IMG/VR virus record: IMGVR_UViG_3300028874_000026
Location: 1 to 38,269 of that record
DNA length: 38,269 bases
Source of the DNA: a virus
Direction: 5' to 3' (one strand)
Part shown: positions 1-4,679 of the stretch, one piece after another
Layout: every line of letters begins with the position of its first letter
How positions within the stretch are numbered: position 1 is the stretch's first letter
The notes under the pieces: model-generated
Seen by the model: the letters and a program-made list of their open reading frames with translations, nothing else
The model's database searches: none
Told to the model about the DNA's origin: nothing
Translations under genes and position numbers: made by a program

Positions 1-127
1 GTCTTGGACTGAAAACCGGAGGACTTCCGGGGATGGCCTGTGAATCGAACCGCGTTAGCGGTCGGAAACAGGAAAAGCGGGCCGTGAGGCACCGAAGCTC
101 GGCCCTTTAGGGCCGAGAGTAGTCACG
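1..127. repeat. Left copy of perfect 127-bp inverted terminal repeat
   Basis: Bases 1-127 are the exact reverse complement of 38143-38269. Identity stops at base 128 (C here, G in the other copy). The repeat contains inner palindromes: a 9-bp stem with a TT loop (98-106/109-117), ACCGC-GTTA-GCGGT (49-62) and CCGGA/TCCGG (16-20/26-30). No T-run follows the 9-bp stem, so it is not a classical terminator. The repeat could be a true genome terminus, a boundary of an invertible segment, or an assembly edge. Confidence 0.97.
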
Positions 128-284
128 CCGTAAAAATTGGAATGTCTAATGACCCGCAAAAGCGCCTAACTCAGATTAATCACGCATCGGGACAACGAAG
201 AATAAGGCCGATATCGCCCTCGTCGGCGCGCTAGGCGCGATGGCAAATTAACGGAATAATGTCAAGCTAAAAGGATCACAAACC
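128..284. other. Leader between terminal repeat and first gene
   Basis: There is no convincing ORF here. The stretch is AT-richer than the genes and holds one weak hairpin (ATCGC near 212 with GCGAT near 238). It ends with AAGGA at 271-275, the ribosome binding site of the gene at 285. No good -35/-10 pair was seen, so the promoter may lie in the terminal repeat or outside the window. Confidence 0.5.
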
Positions 285-884
285 ATGTTTTTCGACATCA
301 AAAACAGATGGTCAGGTCAAGTTCAGTTCTCGGCTGAAATCGACTGCGACATTAACGCCGAGACTGGAATTAAGGTTGGGCTAGCGGTTAAGTTGGCTGT
401 CAAGACAGGTGCCAGCCTCGTCGGTGCCAACCTCGTCGGTGCCAATCTCGCCCGTGCCAGCCTCGCCCGTGCCAACCTCGACGGTGCCAACCTCGTCGGT
501 GCCAACCTCGACGGTGCCAACCTCGTCGGTGCCAACCTCGTCGGGGCCAACCTCGTCGGTGCCAACCTCGCCCGTGCCAGCCTCGACGGTGCCAACCTCG
601 CCCGTGCCAGCCTCGACGGTGCCAACCTCGACAACGACGAAAAGCTGATTGGGGAAAACCCCATTTGGATGGCAGGGCCAATGGGTTCGAGAAACGCATA
701 TCTGGCGGTACATCGGACAGACCAGGGATTGCGAGTTCGGGCCGGTTGCTTCTTTGGGGCTGCCGGTGGGTTTTTAGAGGCCGTTGCGCGAACCCACGGG
801 GACAATCGACATGCGGTCAATTACCGTGCTGCGATTGATGCCGCTCGGGTTATTTTGGGAAGCGCCGAGGCTGGCGCAGACTGA
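285..884 (+). CDS. Pentapeptide-repeat protein with phage C-terminal domain
   Basis: 199 residues. Residues 43-117 are fifteen uninterrupted A(N/S)L(x)(x) pentapeptides ([20 protein letters not shown]), expected to form a right-handed quadrilateral beta-helix. The N-terminal ~40 residues contain no Cys-rich or membrane segment. The C-terminal ~75 residues, with [16 protein letters not shown] and THGDN, look like the small domain often appended to phage pentapeptide proteins. Its function is unknown. The ATG is preceded by AAGGA at 10-nt spacing. It is the first gene after the terminal repeat and is transcribed inward. Pentapeptide proteins can mimic DNA or act as scaffolds, but nothing here shows which. 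Confidence 0.85.
   Translation: MFFDIKNRWSGQVQFSAEIDCDINAETGIKVGLAVKLAVKTGASLVGANLVGANLARASLARANLDGANLVGANLDGANLVGANLVGANLVGANLARASLDGANLARASLDGANLDNDEKLIGENPIWMAGPMGSRNAYLAVHRTDQGLRVRAGCFFGAAGGFLEAVARTHGDNRHAVNYRAAIDAARVILGSAEAGAD
411..635 (+). repeat. 15-bp tandem DNA repeat array encoding the pentapeptides
   Basis: Fifteen consecutive 15-bp units close to GCCAACCTCGTCGGT. Differences are almost entirely at the codons that change V/D/A and G/R or N/S, with nearly no silent variation. Such homogeneity points to recent unit duplication or slippage rather than long independent drift. The array also keeps other frames open, which creates spurious antisense ORFs. Confidence 0.95.
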
Positions 885-895
885 GGGGATGAAGA

Positions 896-1084
896 ATGAG
901 TGATCTGGAAAAGGCAAAGGCCGTGGTCGCTAAAATTCAGCAACGGGCGTCCGACACGCTGCACCCACTATCACGAGAGATGAAGATCATGAAGTGGGCA
1001 CCTGAGTATCAGATCATCATGTGGAAGGCCGTTGCTGAAGAAGCTATGCGCCGCGCCGTCATATCATCGAAATCCCCCAAATGA
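896..1084 (+). CDS. Small hypothetical phage protein
   Basis: 62 residues, Lys/Ala-rich, probably helical, with MSDLEKAKAVV at the start and AEEAMRRA near the end. A GAGGGG ribosome binding site overlaps the 3' end of the pentapeptide gene (stop at 884), so the two are likely co-transcribed. No recognised domain, signal peptide or membrane segment. The gap to the next gene (1085-1196) holds only micro-ORFs. Confidence 0.6.
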   Translation: MSDLEKAKAVVAKIQQRASDTLHPLSREMKIMKWAPEYQIIMWKAVAEEAMRRAVISSKSPK

Positions 1085-1196
1085 GCGGGCCGGAGCTTGA
1101 GCCGTGCGCTATTGGGATAAGGCTGGATGGGTGAATGAGCAATCTATCGGGTGAAAAACCCCGGCTTTCCTAAACTGTTAACCGGAGGCAAAAATC

Positions 1197-1406
1197 ATGC
1201 CAGATGAATTTCCTATCGGCACGGAATACATTACGCGCGGAAAACACCCGCGAAAATGCCGCGTTATCGACATTTGGAAAACCTACAATTCCTCCGGCGA
1301 GATTGTCCATACGCGGTATGTCTCGGAGCATGAGTTCTGCGGCCAAATGGTGCAGGAACGCGACGTCGTGCGGACCACGATCGAGATAGGACTGGTGACG
1401 CCATGA
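1197..1406 (+). CDS. Small conserved phage protein (FPIGTEYITRGKHPRKC type)
   Basis: 69 residues. The pattern FPIGTEYITRG ... RKCRVIDIWKTYNSSGE ... RYV ... HEFCGQ resembles a short family common in tailed phages, recalled from general familiarity and not searched. It looks like a compact beta-rich domain, and its function is unknown. Start chosen at the ATG preceded by CGGAGG, a strong ribosome binding site. It is the last coding gene before the first structured non-coding block. Confidence 0.7.
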   Translation: MPDEFPIGTEYITRGKHPRKCRVIDIWKTYNSSGEIVHTRYVSEHEFCGQMVQERDVVRTTIEIGLVTP

Positions 1407-1452
1407 CTCAGCAACTCCCTTATCCGCGCCATCAGAGATGGTAAATAACGTA

Positions 1453-1481
1453 TTGACTACATGACGCGAGCTTTGTAGATT
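1453..1481 (+). promoter_or_regulatory. Sigma70-like promoter for the first tRNA-like block
   Basis: TTGACT (1453-1458), 17-nt spacer, TAGATT (1476-1481). The predicted transcript start (~1488) falls at the first base of the tRNA-like element at 1489, which supports transcription of this non-coding block from its own promoter. Confidence 0.55.
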
Positions 1482-1488
1482 GTTGGTG

Positions 1489-1573
1489 ACCGATGGAAGC
1501 TCGGGACGAGCGCCAGAATGATAATCTGGAGGATGGCAGATATGCCGAGGTTAAACTCCTCCCATCGGTAGCA
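1489..1573 (+). tRNA. Non-canonical tRNA-like element, class II-type, anticodon loop reads GAT
   Basis: The fold is cloverleaf-like. An 8-bp acceptor pairs 1489-1496 (ACCGATGG) with 1562-1569 (CCATCGGT). The D-stem is GCTC/GAGC (1499-1502/1508-1511) with a short 5-nt loop. The anticodon stem is CCAGA/TCTGG (1513-1517/1525-1529) around the 7-nt loop ATGATAA, giving U33 and anticodon GAT. A variable-arm hairpin GGCA-GATA-TGCC (1535-1546) and a 4-bp T-stem GAGG/CCTC around TTAAACT complete it. The T-loop departs from TTCRANY and the 3' end reads GCA rather than CCA. A long variable arm with an isoleucine anticodon is unexpected, so this may be a degenerate or repurposed tRNA. Confidence 0.5.
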
Positions 1574-1585
1574 AATTCCCCGAAA

Positions 1586-1685
1586 GGGGTTAGGATTCGG
1601 TGTGCAACATTGCGCGAATGGTAATCAGGTTGTGGAGAATCGGGCTGGGTTGAGGTTGGTGGTTCAAATCCATCCGCCCCCACCA
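1586..1685 (+). tRNA. tRNA-like element with textbook 3' half and abnormal anticodon region
   Basis: The 3' half is canonical: T-arm GGTGG-TTCAAAT-CCATC (1658-1674), acceptor strand CGCCCCC (1675-1681), A, and encoded CCA (1683-1685). The 5' half is poor. GGGG at 1586-1589 can pair with CCCC 1678-1681, but two of the next three pairs fail. ATTC/GAAT (1595-1598/1616-1619) could be a D-stem with a 17-nt loop. No 5-bp stem with a 7-nt anticodon loop exists. The best stem (1622-1626/1648-1652) leaves a 21-nt loop and a normal 5-nt variable region. A hairpin CCCC-GAAA-GGGG (1578-1589) competes for the 5' strand. Confidence 0.4.
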
Positions 1686-1832
1686 TTTCCGAGTGTCGAA
1701 AGGCATGAAGTAAAACGAGGCGTCGAGACCACGCCTATCCACAACACGGCGGGACAATCCCGCCACACCGAGACAGTTAGGCGGCGGCACGGAAGGACGT
1801 GCGAGGCACTAGGATGACGTCAGTGGAGAAGC

Positions 1833-2225
1833 TTGAAGTATCCATGGGATCATCCAGCTTGTGCCAAGCCATGCCCGCCTAATTTCTCCCAAGCGTTACT
1901 AGCCATAGCGCGGGAGATGATGGTAATGGCTAGTGCTGCTGCGTTGCTCCGGGCGCAGATTAAGATAGCATTTGCTGAGTATCGGCGGATGTACCGGAGC
2001 GATTTTAGGATGAAGACTGAAGTGACTATGCCGCGTTTTTCAGATGTTAGGCCGGGTTCCGCCGAATGCCGAGCGCAACGAAACCCCGCCGATGAAGACC
2101 AAATACGCCTAATGGCAAAGGCCATCCATCGTGACCGTGGCCTAGTCCTTCTCGATCTTGCCAAAATCCCCAACGACATTGACCGCGCATTTGTCGAACG
2201 CATTGCAATCGAACAAGGCGTTTAG
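1833..2225 (+). CDS. Hypothetical protein, start uncertain
   Basis: The open frame gives 130 residues from TTG 1833, preceded by GTGGAGA. Alternative ATGs lie at 1917, 1920 and 1926, and the last has GGGAG at about 9 nt. The C-terminal part looks most protein-like, with DEDQIRLMAKAIHRDRGL and IPNDIDRAFVERIAIEQGV, suggesting a small helical protein. No known domain recognised. It sits between the first tRNA-like block and the possible late regulator. Confidence 0.5.
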   Translation: MKYPWDHPACAKPCPPNFSQALLAIAREMMVMASAAALLRAQIKIAFAEYRRMYRSDFRMKTEVTMPRFSDVRPGSAECRAQRNPADEDQIRLMAKAIHRDRGLVLLDLAKIPNDIDRAFVERIAIEQGV

Positions 2226-2302
2226 AATAGTCGTCATTGCGACAATCCAAAAATAAGTTTAAAGTCCCCATTGCCGTGTCTGGCAAATCTGGTGGGGGTT
2301 CT

Positions 2303-2779
2303 ATGCTGGCGCTACAACAGAAGGTGGTTTCCGCACGTCGGGCCAGGGAAATCTATTTCACCGAGAGAATGGAGCCAGCCGATTGGCAGGCCCGCAACTA
2401 TCCAGAAATTGGCCGCGTTCGCAAGGTTAACTCACGGCTATTGGAATCACTTTCCCCTGATCAGCTAACGGCCTGGGACCAGATCGCAGAAGCTTGGATG
2501 CATATCCACATTGGTCGGTCAGTCGGGATTGCGCAGTATGAGGATTACGTCCCGAGCGGCCAGGGCGGCGAGGGCATTACCGACCGCGTGATCCGGCTTT
2601 ACCGAAACTATGAAGCATGGCGCAATATGTGCGAGGCCATGGACTTCGACGCGGCGGCGGCTATCGACATCCTTTGCAGAGGCTATAGCCTGCGCTCTGT
2701 CGCCAAACAGAGAATGCGGGACACTCACTGGCCGATGGAAAATCTCAAGAATTGCTTAGACCTGTATTTTTGTCGTTGA
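2303..2779 (+). CDS. Possible phage late-gene regulator (inference)
   Basis: 158 residues from ATG 2303, preceded by GGTGGGGG. An upstream TTG at 2237 would add 22 residues but has no clear ribosome binding site. The protein is helical and ends in a segment (ILCRGYSLRSVAKQRMRD then HWPMENLKNCLDLYF) resembling the C-terminal helix-turn-helix of phage late-transcription or antitermination regulators. Position fits, as it is the last gene before the tRNA region and the terminase operon. No family can be named with confidence. The perfect TTGACA of the next promoter overlaps its stop codon. Confidence 0.55.
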   Translation: MLALQQKVVSARRAREIYFTERMEPADWQARNYPEIGRVRKVNSRLLESLSPDQLTAWDQIAEAWMHIHIGRSVGIAQYEDYVPSGQGGEGITDRVIRLYRNYEAWRNMCEAMDFDAAAAIDILCRGYSLRSVAKQRMRDTHWPMENLKNCLDLYFCR

Positions 2780-2804
2780 CAGCCAACCGCATTTATGGTT
2801 TAAA
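2776..2804 (+). promoter_or_regulatory. Sigma70-like promoter for the large structured non-coding block
   Basis: A perfect -35 TTGACA (2776-2781), a 17-nt spacer and TTTAAA (2799-2804). Transcription would begin near 2811, just ahead of the first stem of the structured RNA. AACC/GGTT (2785-2788/2797-2800) forms a small inverted repeat within the promoter. Confidence 0.6.
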
Positions 2805-2810
2805 TTAACT

Positions 2811-3175
2811 AGGATGTGAGGTTTATGACTGCGCCGGGAGATTCCCCCTTCCAGGCGCTCGGGGCGCAGAGGTTTCATCCCTCCGCTTAATCGGCTAACG
2901 AGGCCAGCCCTGACACATTCCCAGAATAGCCAGAATGTGGGTTTTTCTCTCGCTGGCAGAGCCCGCGCCTTTCTCAGAAGTGAGAAGCGCGGGCCAACGA
3001 TACCTAACCCGTCTGTGGCAAATGACCATGGGCGATAGCTCGGCAGCCCGAGGGATGTTGAGCGACTAATTAGATGCCCTTACAGGTGGGAACAGCTGCC
3101 CCACGCACCAGCCGGCAACGGCGGGTAATTAAGAGCCGCAAGGCTCCCAAGAGATCGCGCTTTGCAACGCGGTAA
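2811..3175 (+). ncRNA. Candidate large structured RNA leading into a tRNA-like element
   Basis: About 365 nt without a convincing gene but with a dense run of helices. They are 2829-2835/2863-2869 (CTGCGCC/GGCGCAG), 2903-2908/2952-2957 enclosing 2914-2920/2933-2939, and 2961-2968/2987-2994 continuing as 2971-2976/2981-2986 with a GAAG loop. Then come 3030-3034/3075-3079 enclosing 3039-3043/3048-3052, and 3086-3090/3100-3104 with a palindromic CAGCTG in its loop. Last are 3111-3114/3119-3122 and 3133-3137/3142-3146, both capped by GCAA, and 3154-3159/3168-3173. The block has its own promoter and runs into a tRNA-like fold. Context recalls the GOLLD and ROOL RNAs, which are known beside phage tRNA genes. 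Homology was not tested. Confidence 0.6.
2825..2890 (+). CDS. Possible 21-residue leader peptide
   Basis: MTAPGDSPFQALGAQRFHPS (plus Ala) from ATG 2825 with GAGG five bases upstream, 14 nt after the predicted transcript start. It overlaps the first helix of the structured block (2829-2869), so either the ORF or the helix may be incidental. No known family. Confidence 0.25.
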   Translation: MTAPGDSPFQALGAQRFHPSA

Positions 3176-3181
3176 GCTTCG

Positions 3182-3281
3182 AACAATGTAGTTCAGTTGG
3201 TAGAACTGCGCTCCCTCATGGCTAAGGGCCAAAACGCCGGGAACAAAGCGTAAGCCGATGGTTCGAGTCCATCCGTTGTTC
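3182..3281 (+). tRNA. tRNA-shaped element with a 34-nt anticodon loop (insertion or intron-like)
   Basis: All parts but one are canonical. The acceptor is AACAATG/CGTTGTT (3182-3188/3274-3280), the D-arm GTTC-AGTTGGTA-GAAC (3191-3206), the variable region 5 nt, and the T-arm GATGG-TTCGAGT-CCATC (3257-3273). The anticodon stem GCGCT/AGCGT (3208-3212/3247-3251) encloses 34 nt instead of 7. That loop holds a CCCT/AGGG hairpin (3213-3216/3225-3228). G3181 can pair with C3281, the G-1:C73 pair typical of tRNA-His. No CCA is encoded. Without a known processing route, the amino-acid identity cannot be assigned. Confidence 0.65.
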
Positions 3282-3483
3282 GTTTAGGGTGCTCCGCCTA
3301 TCGCCCGGTAGGACTTGCAAGGAAACGCCGGGATGAAGCGGTTTGCATGGGCTCATGCTCATGCTTGGGTGTCAGCCTAACAAGCGGCCTCTCAATTCAG
3401 ACAACCCATGGGCCGCGCCCATCGGGTAAGGGGCGGCACCCGGAAGGGACCGTAATCGGAATTTAAGCCGCCCCTCCAAATTC
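3282..3483 (+). ncRNA. Further structured non-coding sequence, hairpin-rich
   Basis: No gene. Helices seen are CCCGG/CCGGG (3304-3308/3328-3332), GCATG-GGCT-CATGC (3345-3358), and GCTTG/CAAGC (3363-3367/3381-3385). ACCC...GGGT (3404-3407/3424-3427) encloses ATGGGC/GCCCAT (3408-3413/3417-3422). An 8-bp stem GGGGCGGC/GCCGCCCC (3430-3437/3467-3474) encloses CCC-GGAA-GGG (a GNRA loop) and CCG-TAAT-CGG. It may be the 3' continuation of the RNA starting near 2811. Confidence 0.5.
3405..3483 (+). repeat. tRNA leader repeat, copy 1
   Basis: The order CCATGG - hairpin - CCATCGGG(T)AA - GCGGC stem - CCTCCAAATTC is followed directly by a tRNA-like start. The same order occurs at 3888-3951 before tRNA-Thr. 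Shared exact words include CCATCGGG and CTCCAAATTC. The arrangement suggests duplication of a tRNA plus its leader. Confidence 0.6.
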
Positions 3484-3507
3484 GCCGCCCTAGCTCAACG
3501 GCAGAGC
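3484..3507 (+). tRNA. tRNA 5'-half-like fragment
   Basis: GCCGCCC, TA, then a canonical D-arm GCTC-AACGGCA-GAGC (3493-3507) with the spacing of a tRNA 5' half, right after the leader repeat. No matching anticodon arm, T-arm or GGGCGGC acceptor strand follows. The leftward gene at 3525-3779 begins to overlap here. The only perfect partner for the acceptor strand is upstream at 3431-3437. It may be a tRNA truncated when the leftward gene was acquired. Confidence 0.35.
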
Positions 3508-3524
3508 AATAGTGGCAATCTGGC

Positions 3525-3779
3525 TCATGATGCGGATTGGTTCAGGGTGAAGGCCAACTCATGAGCTTCGGCCAAAGCCAGATGGCTGGCTGACTTCGCC
3601 GTTTTTCCGTCGTGGCATCCTTCCCATGTCCTAACTACGCGCTTCACCCCCTTGGCCCTATCGGAAATCATGGATACATGAGTAACTCCGTCGGCTACCT
3701 CAAGTACCGCGATCCGAACATATTTTCCTTTGCACGACGATGGCATTTTGGCGGCGGATTTCTGTACGATGTAGGCCAT
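3525..3779 (-). CDS. Leftward hypothetical protein inside the tRNA region
   Basis: 84 residues, MAYIVQKSAAKM... with GKYVRIAVLEV, DGVTHVSMISDRAKG and VVRTWEGCHDGKT. It reads as a genuine beta-rich small protein of a type seen in phages and proteobacteria. Function unknown. The ATG at 3779 has CCGGAG about 9 nt upstream on the minus strand. Its own strong promoter (3825-3852) and a palindromic operator lie upstream. The mRNA leader carries a GAGGG/CCCTC hairpin (3799-3813). It is the only leftward gene in the left 9 kb and lies antisense to the structured RNA block. Confidence 0.7.
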   Translation of the reverse strand: MAYIVQKSAAKMPSSCKGKYVRIAVLEVADGVTHVSMISDRAKGVKRVVRTWEGCHDGKTAKSASHLALAEAHELAFTLNQSAS

Positions 3780-3824
3780 AATCTTTACTCCGGTTTGTGA
3801 GGGCTATTCCCTCTTGATGTACCC

Positions 3825-3852
3825 ATTATAGGCGTTTTTCCGATGGCGTCAA
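3825..3852 (-). promoter_or_regulatory. Strong sigma70-like promoter, leftward
   Basis: On the minus strand TTGACG (plus 3847-3852), 16-nt spacer, and a perfect TATAAT (plus 3825-3830). Transcription would start near 3818 and read into the gene at 3525-3779. It is the best promoter match seen in the window. Confidence 0.75.
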
Positions 3853-3876
3853 CGGAAAATTAGCGTAACGCCTATA
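3827..3876. promoter_or_regulatory. Palindromic operator/hairpin spanning the leftward promoter
   Basis: TATAGGCGTT (3827-3836) is perfectly repeated inverted as AACGCCTATA (3867-3876), with an inner TTTCCG/CGGAAA (3837-3842/3853-3858). Within it ATTAGCGTAACGCCTAT (3859-3875) matches 13 of 17 bases of the perfect palindrome at 36884-36900 in the other leftward promoter. The half-site ATAGGCG at 3828-3834 overlaps the -10. This is likely a repressor-binding region. Confidence 0.6.
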
Positions 3877-3887
3877 AAATAATTTAG

Positions 3888-3951
3888 CCCATGGCCTCCG
3901 CGATGCGCGCCATCGGGCAATGCGGCCTAAATGGCCGCACCTCCAAATTCA
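3888..3951 (+). repeat. tRNA leader repeat, copy 2
   Basis: CCCATGGCC, then CCATCGGGCAA, a GCGGCC-TAAAT-GGCCGC hairpin (3922-3938) and CCTCCAAATTC immediately before tRNA-Thr. It parallels copy 1 at 3405-3483 in order and in the exact words CCATCGGG and CTCCAAATTC, though the enclosed hairpins differ in length. Confidence 0.6.
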
Positions 3952-4029
3952 GCCGGGTTAGCTCAGTCGGCTTAGAGCGCCGGTTTTGTAAACCGGATGT
4001 CGCGGGTTCAATCCCTGCACCCGGCACCA
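3952..4029 (+). tRNA. tRNA-Thr (anticodon TGT), CCA encoded
   Basis: A complete cloverleaf: acceptor GCCGGGT/ACCCGGC, D-arm GCTC...GAGC, anticodon stem CCGGT/ACCGG around TTTGTAA (anticodon TGT), 5-nt variable region ATGTC, T-arm GCGGG-TTCAATC-CCTGC, discriminator A and encoded CCA (4027-4029). Being complete, it is cargo rather than a 3'-end attachment-site remnant. It could compensate for codon use during infection, as phage tRNAs often do. Confidence 0.96.
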
Positions 4030-4217
4030 AGTCGCCGAAGGGAATTTCTCGGCTGGCCTCTGTGAAGGGCCGGAGCACACCAAGCGGCCATGCGCGCCGG
4101 TCCCTTTCGGCAAGCTCATAACCCGGTAATGGCCGCGACTTCGCCGGATCATCGCTGCCGAACTGGAATGAGCCAGGGACGCGGCGACCGGCGATATGGG
4201 GCAGAGGATTTCGGGAA
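4030..4217. other. Gap between tRNA-Thr and terminase, no gene
   Basis: GC-rich with short possible hairpins (GGCC pairs near 4055-4073, and GCCG-type pairings around 4140-4200). It ends in AGAGGATTTCGGGAA, the ribosome binding region of the terminase gene. No terminator with a T-run and no clear promoter were seen, so terminase transcripts may be continuous with the tRNA region. Confidence 0.4.
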
Positions 4218-4679
4218 ATGGCGAAGTCAAAGGATATTGATCCTAAACCGCGAGGTCGGCCAAGCACATATAATCATGATATTGCCATTGAAATTCTCGG
4301 TCTCATTGAGAGCGGAGACGGCCTTAACAAAATTTGCAAAGATGAGCGGTTCCCCCCGGAAAGTACTGTACGCCGTTGGGTGACGGATGACGTGAATGGA
4401 TTTGCTGCGAAATATGCGCGTGCGCGAGACATTCGTGCAGATGTATTAGCAGAGCAAGTGATTGATATTGCCGATACCGAGCTTGATCCTGCCATTGCTA
4501 AAGTCCGCATTGACGCCCGCAAATGGTATGCAGGGAAGGTGGCCGCTAGATATAGCGACAAGCTCACAACCGTAGTGACTGGCCCGAATGGTGGCCCCGT
4601 CCAGCATCTTGATGTGAGCACGATGAGCGATGACGACTTGCGAAAACTCGCCGCCCTCGACGGGTCCGAGCCTCTCTGA
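4218..4679 (+). CDS. terS: Terminase small subunit
   Basis: 153 residues. The N-terminus (RGRPSTYNHDIAIEILGLI ... STVRRWV) is a helix-turn-helix typical of phage small terminases that bind the packaging site. A central helical region (YARARDIRADVLAEQVIDIA ... RIDARKWYAGKVAARYSDK) is the usual oligomerisation part, and the acidic C-terminus (MSDDDLRKLAAL) matches family endings. It is directly upstream of, and overlaps by 50 bp, the large subunit, which is the classical order. The ATG is preceded by AGAGGA. Confidence 0.9.
   Translation: MAKSKDIDPKPRGRPSTYNHDIAIEILGLIESGDGLNKICKDERFPPESTVRRWVTDDVNGFAAKYARARDIRADVLAEQVIDIADTELDPAIAKVRIDARKWYAGKVAARYSDKLTTVVTGPNGGPVQHLDVSTMSDDDLRKLAALDGSEPL

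Noticed and set aside
1-60. tRNA fragment in the terminal repeat (GGACTGAAAACC and TTCGATTC words)
   Set aside because: The anticodon-like and T-loop-like words cannot be joined into paired stems on either strand.
411-635. CRISPR-like array
   Set aside because: Units are 15 bp, contiguous, in frame and coding; there are no spacers or cas genes.
323-820. Long antisense and alternate-frame ORFs across the pentapeptide array
   Set aside because: They arise because the 15-bp repeat keeps all frames open; they lack ribosome binding sites and read as simple repeats.
1432-1790. Leftward ORFs over the first tRNA-like block
   Set aside because: The MVGADGFEPPT-type start is the usual false frame made by the complement of a tRNA 3' end.
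1814-1882. 22-residue ORF MTSVEKLEVSMGSSS... ahead of the gene at 1833
   Set aside because: Short, overlaps the better frame, no family resemblance; kept only as a possibility.
3952-4029. tRNA-Thr as a phage attachment site
   Set aside because: The tRNA is complete with D-arm and leader, no integrase is present, and no duplicated 3' end was seen in the window.
3884-4267. Leftward 127-residue ORF across tRNA-Thr
   Set aside because: It is the complement of the tRNA (PGAGIEPATSG signature) and extends into the terminase gene.
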